Shown piece after piece: positions 37,801 through 48,539 of a DNA stretch of 64,000 bases; the stretch's first letter is position 1, and each line of letters opens with the position of its first letter. This DNA is from Cordia subcordata. Taxonomy: Eukaryota > Streptophyta > Magnoliopsida > Boraginales > Cordiaceae. The stretch covers positions 1,498,001-1,562,000 of the forward strand of contig JAPTOF010000019.1 in assembly GCA_028554755.1 (NCBI GenBank), read 5' to 3'. Position numbers and translations under genes: made by a program. The notes below the pieces were generated by a model. That model searched no databases, was not told the origin of the DNA, and saw nothing but the letters and a program-made list of their open reading frames with translations.

Positions 37801-38105
37801 CTAGGTCAGAAGATTAACAGTTGCAATAACTTGTATTATAAATATCAGATGTGAGTATATATCAGATATAAGTTGCAATCAATATGACTAAAAACTTCCA
37901 AATTAGACTCCTGAGCTTAAAAAATCTGTCAGGTAGTGACAATATACTAACTAAAATATATACGTCTCTCATGCAAGTATTTAATATTTTTCACAAATAT
38001 ATATAAACATTACATATATTATTTGTCACGAAAAAGAAGATATCTCTCATGCGAAGGTCTCGACTCTTCAAAGCAAGTTTATGTGGCCACGACAGCTGTG
38101 GTTGA

Positions 38106-38172
38106 TAACGAAATTCAGTTAATCATTTTGGGAAAATAGTTCCTTTAACGAAATTCAGTTAATCATTTTGGG
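38106..38172. repeat. Two-copy 40-bp tandem repeat
   Basis: TAACGAAATTCAGTTAATCA and the following TTTTGGG occur identically at 38106-38132 and 38146-38172. Confidence 0.85.
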
Positions 38173-38522
38173 CCTTTTGTATTTTGATTATCAAAGCTTT
38201 GGCATACAAATTCAAAGTGAAAGGACATTTCATCTGCAACATCAAAACTTTCAAAATTGTACTTTGCACATGACAACAAGACTGAAAACCAAACGTTTCA
38301 GTTGTCCCTCACAGTGAAAGTAGGCATAGTAGACAAGACAGGAAATTTTTTATTTTTACTTTTTTTTAAAATTTTTATATCAAAAATACCCTATTTTTTA
38401 AAATATTTTAAAAAATACCCTTTTCGGTAAGTCACCTACTGAAATTTAAAAAAAGGGTAGGTGACTTACCATTCACGAATCTCAAAATTTGAAAAAATAA
38501 ACGATTATGTTTTTAACGAAAA

Positions 38523-38558
38523 CGGTAAGTCACCTACCGTTCGGTAGGTGACTTACCG
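38523..38558. repeat. Perfect 17-bp hairpin CGGTAAGTCACCTACCG (first)
   Basis: CGGTAAGTCACCTACCG, two bases, then its exact reverse complement, inside the Mutator-like element. Confidence 0.9.
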
Positions 38559-38880
38559 AAAATGGGCCATGCACTGCAGCAAAAAAAAAAAAAAAATTGC
38601 ATTGAAGCCAACTAGCCAGCATTCTGCATTGAAACCAAAAAAAGCAAAGACACATGTATTAAATGCAACTCTAAAAAGCCAAGGTACATGCATTAAATGC
38701 ACACAAGCTTTTCAGCCAACAAATTGTACAAATGCATTTAATGCATTACAGGCCCCCATACCCACGCCTCCACCCCCCACCATTTTTGGTAGGTTACCTA
38801 CCGTTTTCGTAAAAAATACATCGTTTTTTATTTTTATTTTTTAAATTACCCGTTTTAAATTTTTTTTGGGGATCCATGAA

Positions 38881-38917
38881 CGGTAAGTCACCTACCGTTT
38901 CGGTAGGTGACTTACCG
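38881..38917. repeat. Perfect 17-bp hairpin CGGTAAGTCACCTACCG (second)
   Basis: The same 17-bp word and its reverse complement, separated by TTT, at the inner edge of the right terminal inverted repeat. Confidence 0.9.
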
Positions 38918-39010
38918 AAAAGGGTATTATTGAAAATATTTTAAAAAATAGGATATTTTTGACATAAAAATTTAAAATGAGGGAAAAAATAAAAAATTTC
39001 AGACAAGACA

Positions 39011-39321
39011 TTAGGATTGTACCCATGGAAAATTCCACGTACATATCTTATGATGAAGCAAACTCTGTAACATTATGAATGTAAAATTTTAAAATAAAAA
39101 GGGTCTAATGGATCAAAAAGTAAATTAGAAATTACAAAAAAAAGTATATTTATGTAGTTTGATAAAATTACGTCGACAGGAAGACAAAATTCTTCAAAAT
39201 AAGAATTTTATTATAATAATAAACAAATAATATTAGATAGAGCTCACTTTGTCCAGACCCTTTATTTCTCCATTGCACTCTCTCAACTCCTCTATGATGC
39301 TAAATTAAAAATATATATATA
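39011..39321. other. AT-rich gap between the Mutator-like element and the Copia element
   Basis: A short AT-rich non-coding interval. It ends in an (AT)n run that forms the Copia insertion site. Confidence 0.4.
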
Positions 39322-39663
39322 TATTGAATGTGGCCCGTATTACATAATTAATATGTATCTTTTTCCTTGTAGTATGGTGTTTCCTTTTCCTAGTAGTATA
39401 CTGTTTCCTTATCCTTGTAGAATACGGATTAGGATACTTGTATACTATAAATAGGGGCTAGGACATTGTATTAGATGCTTGAGGGCCACATCCCATAGGG
39501 GGTGTGGGGTGAGAGAAATTAGAGTGAGAGCCTTGTAGTATTCGAGATCAATAATAATTTATTCTCTGCTGCTCGTGAACGTAGGCTTTAAGGCCAAACC
39601 ACGTAATTATCCTGTGTCTATTTTCTTCTCGTATTCTTTGTGTTTGCATATTTTTCCCTTACA
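39322..39663 (+). repeat. 5' LTR of the Copia element
   Basis: 342 bp, beginning TATTGAATGTGGCCC and ending TTACA. It contains a TATA box TATAAATA at 39446-39453 followed by GGGGCTAGGACATTG, and pairs with the 3' LTR. Confidence 0.9.
39446..39453 (+). promoter_or_regulatory. TATA box in the Copia 5' LTR
   Basis: TATAAATA in the context ACTATAAATAGGGG; the 3' LTR has the same site at 44689-44696. Transcription would start about 30 bp downstream. Confidence 0.75.
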
Positions 39664-39666
39664 AAC

Positions 39667-39678
39667 TGGTATCAGAGC
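39667..39678 (+). other. Primer-binding site of the Copia element
   Basis: TGGTATCAGAGC, complementary to the initiator-Met tRNA 3' end, lies three bases after the 5' LTR. Confidence 0.85.
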
Positions 39679-40212
39679 TTAGGTATTAATCCACTGCTTG
39701 AGGAAAAAAGGAAAAATCAAAACTCACTGTGAAACCAAAATTTCTCAAACCAAACGGTGCCTAACCAAACAAAGGTATTGGCTCAGCGAAGAGTGCTCTA
39801 GTGCTGTCTACGTTGAGCGTTGGTGGCTGGAGTGGAAGCTTACGTCGGCGGGTCTTGGTTCGCGTTTGGGTTTGAAGAACAAGCGAAGAAGATAGAGTTC
39901 GTGTGCTCTTGAGGTTTGTTTTTTTTTGGGTATTCAGGAATTTTTTTTTAGAAATTGGTTCAAGTTTGTAAAACATTTAGGGTTAGTAGGCTTTGGGTCT
40001 GTAGGTTTATTTGGATCGGGCCTGGATAGTGGTTTTGTCCAACTTTGGCTAGGTCTTGGGTCTTGGGTTAATTAAGTTTTTGTTAGACTTGGGTTTTAGG
40101 CTAGAAAAATAATAAATTTCTTTTTTGGATTTGGGCTTAGTTTAGGCCAAAAGAATAAAAAAAAAAATTTATTTGGGATTAGATTTAGTCCTTACAAAAA
40201 AAATCTAACTAG

Positions 40213-40428
40213 TTGACCTGTTTGACCGCGTTGACCGGGGTTTGACTTTGACCGTTGACCGTTGACCGTTGACCAAGGGTTGACCGAGTTTGACCAGAGC
40301 CTTACCCCACGTTTTTCGATGTGCTGAGTCCGTTTTTGGGCTCTGTTTTTCTAGATTTTGCTCCGAAGTACGTGTTTAGGGATAGTGTTAACTTTGACCA
40401 ACAGGTTTGACTTTGACCCGTGTTGACC
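40213..40428 (+). promoter_or_regulatory. Cluster of W-box (TTGAC) motifs in the Copia leader
   Basis: Ten TTGACC or TTGACT motifs, all on the + strand, lie in 83 bp at 40213-40295, including a TTGACCG-unit run, with four more at 40394-40428. TTGAC(C/T) is the core bound by WRKY transcription factors. The cluster sits in the transcribed leader between the LTR and gag, not in the LTR promoter itself, so a regulatory role is inference. Confidence 0.6.
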
Positions 40429-40526
40429 AAAGTTGAACGGGGGTGTTCCTAAGGTTTATCGACGTGTTGAATCCCCTTTTTGCGGTCTGTTGAGCCAAAT
40501 TCTATCCCGAAGTGTGAGTTGTGCAA

Positions 40527-43500
40527 ATGAAGATGTCTTCCACAAGTGAAAAGTTTGAAATCAAGAAGTTTGATGGGAGAATGAGTTTCAGTCTATGGAG
40601 GATCAGATTCAAGGCATTTATGACAATGCAAGGACTTTGGAAAGTCATTGAAGAAGTGATCCCGGAAAAGATGGAACCAGCAACGAGAAAAGAACTCAAA
40701 GCAAAAGCATTGAGTGCAATGCATATGTTCGTGACGAATGGAGTATTGCTGGAGATTGCTGAGAAGACGACAACAGTTGAGGCTTGGAATACTTTGGTGG
40801 AATTGTATGCATCTAAATCTCTCACAAATCGCCTCTACTTGAAGAAGCGATTGTATCATCTTAGAATGAAAGAAGGTACATCACTAAAACAACACCTTGA
40901 TGAGTTTACCTCTTGTCTTATTACTTTGAAGGATGTAGGCATTAAAATTGATGACGAAGACCAAGCTATGATCATATTATGCTTCTTACCACCTTCATAT
41001 ATGAACTTTGTGGACACTATGTTGTACGGGAGGGAAAAAATTACCTTTGAAGATGTGATTACTTCATTAAAATCGAAAGATCTTCAAACACATATTCCGG
41101 GACATAAGGAAGAAGTTCATGGGGAAGGTTTAGTGAGTAGATGGAGATCAAAGAATAGAGAGGGATATTCGGGTAGAAAGAAAAGCAAGTCAAGGTCAAA
41201 ATCAAGAGCAAGGAAGCTACGCTATTTCGAGTGTGGTGAAAAGGGTTACATTAAGAAAGAATGTCCAAAACTGAAAAAGGGAAAGAAAAAGGTGGATAAT
41301 TCAGCCAATCTGGTGGAGAGTGATGACAATGATAGAGAGAACTCGAGTAGTACTAGGGAAGTTTTGACTGTGAGTGCATCACAGTGGCATAATCAATGGA
41401 TTCTTGATACTAGTGCAACATTCCATATGTGTCCTAGGCGTGACTGGTTCTCTTCTCATTCCAAAAGATAAGGGAAAGTTTTTCTAGGCAATGATCTTTC
41501 GTTGAAGGTGGAGGGAATGGGCATCGTAAATATCAAGATGTTTGATGGTATTACAAGATCTCTTGAGTGTTGGCATGTACCGGAGCTGAAGAAAAACTTG
41601 ATTTCTCTTGGGTGTTTAGATTCTCATAGGAACAAATTCCGGAGTGAGAATGGAGTCTTAAAGGTGACCAAAGGTGCAATTGTGCTCTTGAAAGGAAACT
41701 TGACTGGCGGCCTATTTGTTTTTCAAGGTAGTATAGTTACAGGTGTTGCAGTTGTTACATCTGAGGAGAGTGATAATGACACTACGCAGTTATGGCACAA
41801 AAGGTTGGGCCATATGAGAGAGGCCAGAGTTGAGCAAGAGGGATTTGCTTTGTGGACAAAGAACTGGAAAGCTTGAATTCTGCGAGCATTGTGTCTTTGG
41901 AAAGCAAACCAGGATGAAGTTCAGCAAGGGGCAGGAGAACAACAAAGGCACACTTGATTATATTCATTCTGATCTTTGGGGTCCTAATAAAGTCCCTTCT
42001 AAGAAAGGTGCCAGGTATTACATCACTTTCATTGATGCATACTCTCAGATGGTGTGGGTATACTTCTTGAAAACTAAAGATGAAGCATTTCCAACATTTG
42101 TCGAGTGGAAGACGTTGATTGAGAAGCAGACTGGTAAACAAATTAAGTGTCTTAGGACTGACAATTGGTTTGAATATTACAATAAAGAGTTTGATGAGTT
42201 CTACAGGAAACATGGCATTGTGAGACACCGCACATATGTAGGGACACCACAACAGAATGAAGTTGCAGAACGCATGAATAGAACTCTGGTGGAGAGAGCT
42301 TGTTGTATGCTCTCCCAATCTGGTTTGAGTAAAGACTTTTGGGCTGAAGTTGTCAATACGGCATGCTACTTGGTGAATAGGTCTCTATCCAAAGCTATTG
42401 AATTGAAAACTCCTTTTGAGTTATGGTCTGGTAAGCCTGCTGATTACTTTCGATTTGGGGTGTTTGGTTGCCCTGCATACGCTCATGTGAAGGATGGCAA
42501 GTTGGAGCTGAGGGCAAAGAAATGCATATTCCTAGGCTATGTGTCCGAGAGGAAAGGTTACAGGTTGTGGTGCACAGATCCAAAGTCTCCAGATTTCCTC
42601 GTCAGTAGGGATGTTACGTTCAATGAGTCTGCTTCATTAGAACAAGAAAAGGAGAAAGCGGTAACTGGTTTAGACCACGGTGTCAAAGAGCAGGTGGAGG
42701 TATTTGCTAATGTTGCAAATATTCCATCTAGCAGTAGTAGCAGTCAAATTCAGCCAACTCAACCAACTGAGGTGCATGATCAAAATGTGCCTGAACAACA
42801 GAAGTACAGCATTGTTACTGGGCGAGAAAAGAGACAGATTAGAGAGCCTCAAAGGTATGGATACGCTGATCTTATTACTTATGCTTTAACTATTGCTGAA
42901 ACAATTGAAGGACATGAGCCGAATTCATAAAAAGAGGCTATATCTGGAAACGACTCATCTCAATGGGAAGGTGCCATGAGTGAAAAGATTGAGTCTCTTC
43001 ATAAGAATCAAACATGGAAGCTTGTTGAATTGCCTAAGACACAACGAGTTGTCGGTTGCAAATGGGTTTACAAGAAAAAGAAAGGTACTCCAGGGGTTTA
43101 GGATCCCCGGTACAAGGAGCGATTGGTGGCAAAAGGCTATATACAAAGGGAGGGTGTTGACTTCAACGAAGTGTTCTCTCCGGTTGTGAAGCATAGTTCC
43201 ATCAAGGTTTTACTTGCCTTGGTTGGTCTTTATGACTTAGAGCTTGAGCAGCTAGATGTGAAAACGGTGTTTTTTGCATGTTGATCTTGAAGAGCAAATT
43301 TACATAAGTCAACCGGAAGGGTATGTAGTTCCTGGTAAGGAGAACCATGTTCGCAAACTGAAGAAGTCCTTGTATGGGTTGAAGCAGTCATCTCGGCAAT
43401 GGTACAAGAGATTTGACACATTGATGGTAGGTACTGGATACACAAGAAGTGCCTATGACAGCTGTGTTTATCTCAAGAAGCTTCTAGATGGTTCGTTTGT

Positions 43501-44493
43501 GTACTTATTGTTGTATGTCAATGATATGCTTATTGCTGGTAAAAGCATATCTGCAATCGACGAATTAAAGAAGCAGCTAGGTGATGAGTTTGAGATAAAG
43601 GATCTTGGAGCAGCAAAGAAGATTCTTGGCATGGAGATTCGCAGGGATAGAAATGCTGGGCAGTTATTCTTGTCTCAACAGAGTTATATTGAGAAGGTGC
43701 TGGAGTGTTTCCGGATGCTTAAAACAAAGCCTGTGAGTGTGCCGCTTGCTGTCCATTTCAAGTTGTCTGCAGATTTGTCACCTAAAATTGAGGAGAAGGT
43801 GGAGCATATGTCTCATGTTCCATACTCGAGTGCTGTTGGTAGCTTGATGTATGCTATGGTCTGCACTCGTCTTGACATTTCACATGCAGTTAATGTGTGA
43901 GCAGGTATATGGCATCACCTGGGAAAGCACACTGGGAAGCGGTGAAATGGATAATGAAATATTTGCGTGGCACTGCGAATGTAGGTTTGCTATTTAGCAA
44001 GATGACTAGAGATTGCGTGAGGTTGATGGGTTATTGTGATTCAAACTTTGCGGGTGGTCTTGATAAGAGAAGATCTCTGACGGGTTACATGTTTACTCTC
44101 TCTAGATGTGCTATCAGTTGGAAAGCGACATTACAGTCTACTGTGGCATTGTTGACTACTGGGGCGGAGTACATGGCAATTGCAGAAGCTGTGAAGGAGG
44201 CCATGTGGTTACAAGGCTTGGTTCGTGATCTTGGACTGCAGCAAAATACAAATACAGTCTTTTGTGATAGCCAGAGTGCAATCCATCTGACGAAGAATCA
44301 GATGTATCATGAGAGAACTAAACACATTGACGTTAGATATCACTTTATCAGAGATGTTGTGTCACAAGAGATCATATTGGTGCAAAAGATATTTACCCAT
44401 GAGAATCTAGCAGATATAATGACCAAGGTGGTTCCAGTCAGCAAGTTTAAGCATTGCTTGAACTTGGTTGCTATTTGCGATGCGGAGCGTTGA
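40527..44493 (+). pseudogene. Copia gag-pol polyprotein, multiply disrupted
   Basis: Order along the frame: gag (40527 on, UBN2-like), zinc knuckle (FECGEKGYIKKEC, with its first Cys and its His replaced), protease (LDTSAT where DSG/DTG is expected), integrase core (HSDLWGP, RTDN, AERMNR), reverse transcriptase (SLYGLKQ, YVNDML) and RNase H (CDSNFAGG, TTGAEYMA, CDSQSAIHLTKN). Breaks: in-frame stops at 41469-41471, 42928-42930 and 43099-43101; frameshifts near 41815-41830, 43265-43280 and 43890-43905. In addition, the RT YVDD box reads YVND and the RNase H Glu is Gly. The element cannot encode a working polyprotein. The family role is reverse transcription and integration of the element's own RNA. 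Confidence 0.92.
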
Positions 44494-44552
44494 GCCCATA
44501 GGGGCAGTTGGCAGTAGGGACGATGGTGTGTTGATTGGAGCGAATACGTGCC

Positions 44553-44564
44553 AAGGTGGAAATT
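44553..44564 (+). other. Polypurine tract of the Copia element
   Basis: AAGGTGGAAATT abuts the 3' LTR start, as expected for the plus-strand primer. Confidence 0.6.
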
Positions 44565-44904
44565 TGTTGAATATGGCCCGTATTACATAATTAATATGTG
44601 TCTTTTTCCTTGTAGTATACTGTTTCCTTTTCCTAGTAGTATACTGTTTCCTTATCCTTGTAAAATACGGATTAGGATACTTGTGTACTATAAATAGGGG
44701 CTAGGACATTGTATTAGGTGCCTGAGGGCCACATCCCATAGAGGGTGTGGGGTGAGAGAAACCAGAGTAAGCCTTGTAGCATTCGAGATCAATAATAATT
44801 TATTCTCTGTTGCCCGTGGACGTAGGCTTTAAGGCCGAGCCACGTAATTTTCCTGTGTCTATTTTCTTCTCGTATTCTTCGTGTTTGCATGTTTTTCCCC
44901 AACA
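44565..44904 (+). repeat. 3' LTR of the Copia element
   Basis: 340 bp, TGTTGAATATGGCCC to CCAACA. It is nearly the same as the 5' LTR apart from scattered substitutions and a short deletion near 44768. Confidence 0.9.
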
Positions 44905-45605
44905 ATATTTTTTAATGAATCAAAAATGAATCTCAGACAATTGGAAGCAACCCAAAAAAATTCTGGATACGAGCTTAACATAAATCAATTGAAACAAGTA
45001 AATTTAATTAGTGTGATTTCTTAAGAGCGTGAATGGATCTAATTTTTCTTTTGTCTATAGTGGAGCTACATCTTTTTAACTATTCTCTAAACGTCTCCTA
45101 AAATAATTATTGTTTGGGTTAACAAAGGCTTTCTTCAAGCTTTAAGTCACGCTTGACCACAAAAGAGAAAAATCTTTTACTTCATGCATGATATAGGTGA
45201 AGACCCAACCTATTCTCAAGGTACTACCGACTTTAAAACGTCCCTGACCACATACGGTCTCTACCACAATAACATCATTCGAACACTATAAATAACCCAA
45301 TCAACCTTCTAAAAGTGGTAACTGATAGTGAGTAATTTTTTATTCTTATCTCTTTATCTTTAAAGCAACTAACTGACTTGACTATTGAAAAGTTTTTAGC
45401 TCGGTACCATCTGGCTTTTAGTTTCTCTTGGAATATTTCTTATAGGACCGCGATTGTCAACTTGATGTTTAACTTAAGAACCGATTTAGCAATACTTGTT
45501 AAATGCCGCCGTTAAATTAATTCACTTTAAACTCTAACATTTTTGGTGGGTGGTCTCCAAAGAGAAAGTAATGGACCATGGAAATAGCTATGGACAGAAT
45601 CGTGC

Positions 45606-45656
<51 letters not shown>

Positions 45657-47228
45657 ACTGTATTATTGGTGATAGATTTTGAGGGCGATTGTATACTTGA
45701 TAAAGCCATGGGATGCTAATAAGTTTGCTTGCACGTACGCATAATAGGGATTTATTTCTTTTTTGGGAAAGCCAAAAAGACATGGGAGAGAATAGCAATA
45801 GTGACAAAAGAGTGGCCCTCTTTTTCTTTGGTCAATAAAAGAATGGACCTTCCAACAAAAAAAAAAATAAAAGAATGGACCTCTACGAGCTTCGAGGTGA
45901 GGTGTCTATAGACCCTACAATAACCGAGTTGGAGCTTGAATAGGTAGCCAGGTTGGATATTCTTCTTTAATTTCCAGGTGGACCTTAGGATCCAAATAGC
46001 CGAACCAATATTAATTTAGTCCTTCTATTATGTGCATTTGTCATCTTAATATCATTTGTTTCTTGGCACGAATCTAAATTTTAAACTCAAACTTGGTCGG
46101 AATTGGCCTGGTCGATTAGTCTCCATTGTTTCACCCAATTAATGTGTACTTGTCTTTCTTCTTCTTCTTGTTTTGTTTTTTTTTTTCTTTTATTAGTCTT
46201 TTTATTTTTGATCGAAAATGTATTTATTAACAATTGCTTTCATAGTCCTCAATTTTTCAGAATTCTCGCTTCAGTGTGTCATGTTGTTATTATATGTTCA
46301 TTTTTTTTTTCCTTACTTTATTGTTTCTTGTGGAAGAAGCAGTCATCTGCGAACTTTAGGTTAATGTATGAGTTTATTGAGGATTGTGATGGGACAGGAA
46401 GCACCAGCCAGCGCACGGGTGCCGTCTTGCACGTTGATGGTTCTGAGTAAAAAGGAGTGAGAAAGAAGACAGAAAGGGAAAATGATAAGAATAGGGGAAG
46501 GAAAGAGCAAAATGAAATAAAAGGAAGAAGAAAGTATTCTAGAAATATATTAGGGATTAATAATTTTAGTAACAAGTACAATGAAAGAAGGGAATGTAAA
46601 CAGGGGGCTGTTTGATGATTTCTCTTTAGGCAAGTTAAATAAACCAAGTTGATTTTTGTAATGATCATTGAATCATCTAACTTCATTATTTCGTTATTTT
46701 TAACTTTTATTTGACAAGGGTTATTATATATTTTTTTCGAGTCACTTGAAACCTTTCTTGAAAAGTCACTATCAATGATCCGACATTTTCCTATGTAGCA
46801 AAATCATTGAACAAAGATGACAACAAAATCCTTAACTATATTTCTGCAGGCTTAATAAATAGGTTAATTTCGTATACAGGACTAGTTATAAGGGGGGTAA
46901 CATGTATGGAAGAAAAGGAACATTTTTCAAATGCATCGAGTAAATTATAAGGATCTTGTCTAACTCTTTGATAATTTTTGCATCAAGGCATTTAACCTTG
47001 ATGGATGTATTTGCTGCGCAAAAATAGGGTAACTCTTTGAAAATTCACTAAATTATTTTTTTCAATTCCGGTTTGATCATTAATTTTTTTTAATCTTAAA
47101 ATAATTATTATTAATTAAATTAGATTCATTTAATTAGGACATTCAGTCGAATTTTCTGTTAAAATGAATTGATTGATATCTGCAAGTCAGATGAGTCCTG
47201 ACCGTACAAGGGTACAAAGTGCATAAGA
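44905..47228. other. Intergenic spacer
   Basis: No gene is recognised. A long (TA)n tract lies at about 45608-45654. CT-rich and T-rich tracts near 46155-46320 produce only low-complexity frames. Confidence 0.45.
45608..45654. repeat. (TA)n microsatellite
   Basis: An uninterrupted TA run of about 47 bp. Confidence 0.9.
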
Positions 47229-48201
47229 TATCTACACCAAGGGGTGATAATATCCGTTCCGCATTTATTCGCATTTTTGGATCAAAACGTTTAAGAAAAA
47301 TTGTATCTTTTCGAATTTCAGATATATCCGATCCAATATTCAAATTTTTTTCAAATTTTCGGATGGGATATTATTTTCTATCCGAAATCGGATCTCAGGT
47401 ATCTGACTTTTTATTATTTATTATTTTGTAATTAAATTGAAAATTACACTAAAATACTAGTCGACTAGAGCTTTTATTCTTTTTCCGCCGACACCATCAC
47501 ATCACCAGATCCATTGTCCACCACACAACATGGCAACAACCATCTTCATTCACCATGCCGGAGCTGGAGACCGGCCACCATCCCCATCCGCCGCATAGCG
47601 GCAACGCCAGCAACAGCCTGCAGGTCCAGCGTCCATCCATGAGCCATCGAAGTTCGAACACCATGTCTTCCTCGCCAGCGCCACCCCATTCGTCAATATT
47701 CTTCTTTTTTGCAACACAGAAGCCAATACTCAAAACTGATATCGAACTTGTGTGGTGCTTTTCCTTTCTTTTTTTTTTTTTTTTGTTTCGAAATACATAA
47801 AAATAATAGTTATTTAATATTTCTCTCAGCTGAAAGAGTGAAAGTAATTTTCTGGTTGCAGCGACACTGCTTTCAACTTAAAATAAGTTTGAAACATAAT
47901 CTAAAAGTATTAGACTACCTTGTGGCACTTGAATGTATCCTAATTAGTATGAATTTTTTATTTTTCTGCTTAGGTGTTGTAGTATACTTATATAGTAAAA
48001 TATCTAATAAGCAATTTGATTTTTTTATTTTGTTAGAAAAAATCTAAAAATCTGATTATCCGAATCTGAAAATATCCGAAATTCCGATATTGGGTCGGAT
48101 ATGTACTTTTCAAATGTTCGATCGGATACTAGATTTTTCAATCCAATATTGACTACCCGATATCCTAATATCCAACTTTCAATTCCCACACCTATCTACA
48201 A
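47229..48201. mobile_element. hAT-like non-autonomous element with GC-rich cargo
   Basis: ATCTACAC (47229-47236) and ATCTACAA (48194-48201) flank a ~957-bp insert, a 7/8 match as expected for an 8-bp hAT duplication. The left end reads CAAGGGGTGATAATATCCG and the right end inverted reads AGGTGTGGGAATTG. Both sides carry many TCCGAA, GATATCCGA and CGGATAT words. The centre (about 47480-47700) is a GC-rich patch that looks exon-like but gives only short frames. No transposase is present. Confidence 0.5.
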
Positions 48202-48396
48202 TGTAGCCCCAAATATAAGTTATTTAAAATTTTATCCAAACCTATGGTATAACCAAATTGCTTACACAAAACCTCGTTTTATCGAGAATAATAAATAACA
48301 CACTAAATGTAAAAAGATCTCAACTTTCAAGTTATAAATACACCTTATGACCAAAAAGATTTAAACTCACAAAGCAAAAATTCTTTAAATTAAAAG

Positions 48397-48445
<49 letters not shown>

Positions 48446-48499
48446 AACACACAAAAGCATCCTTCCTGTTACAAGAGATGAAAGTAAATATTTTTATTA
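48202..48499. other. AT-rich gap
   Basis: AT-rich non-coding interval containing a (TA)n tract at about 48400-48438 that leads into ACACAC repeats. Confidence 0.4.
48400..48438. repeat. (TA)n microsatellite
   Basis: A TA run of about 39 bp passing into a short (AC)n stretch. Confidence 0.85.
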
Positions 48500-48539
48500 C
48501 ATATACATATAAAACATCGTGGTTTGGGTAAAATAATCC

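Larger units (their letters stand above)
35171..38330. other. Spacer with microsatellites and retroelement debris
   Basis: No host gene. There are (TA)n tracts at about 36270-36300, 36508-36525 and 36631-36665, a retrotransposon primer-site region near 37450-37740 (listed separately), and a 40-bp tandem repeat at 38106-38172. Confidence 0.45.
38331..39010. mobile_element. Non-autonomous Mutator-like element with perfect 10-bp TSD
   Basis: AGACAAGACA occurs at 38331-38340 and 39001-39010, directly flanking a 660-bp insert (38341-39000). Its ends form ~100-bp inverted repeats starting GGAAATTTTTTATTTTTAC on the left and, inverted, GAAATTTTTTATTTTTTCCC on the right, running inward to ACCCTTTTCGGTAAGTCACC. 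A 9-11 bp target duplication with long TIRs is the Mutator signature. Inside are repeated GTAAGTCACCTAC blocks, two of them as perfect hairpins. No protein-coding capacity is evident. The perfect TSD indicates a relatively young insertion. Confidence 0.88.
39322..44904 (+). mobile_element. Full-length but inactive Ty1/Copia LTR retrotransposon
   Basis: The element is 5.58 kb, with LTRs at 39322-39663 and 44565-44904. A primer-binding site TGGTATCAGAGC follows the left LTR at 39667-39678, and a purine tract AAGGTGGAAATT (44553-44564) precedes the right LTR. Internal order gag, protease, integrase, reverse transcriptase, RNase H is that of Copia, and the polyprotein is closest in style to the Tnt1/Tork group. 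Flanks ATATA (39317-39321) and ATATT (44905-44909) form a 4/5 target duplication. The left LTR begins TATTGAAT where the right begins TGTTGAAT. The LTRs differ at a modest number of positions, so insertion is not very recent, and the coding frame is broken in at least six places. Confidence 0.93.
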
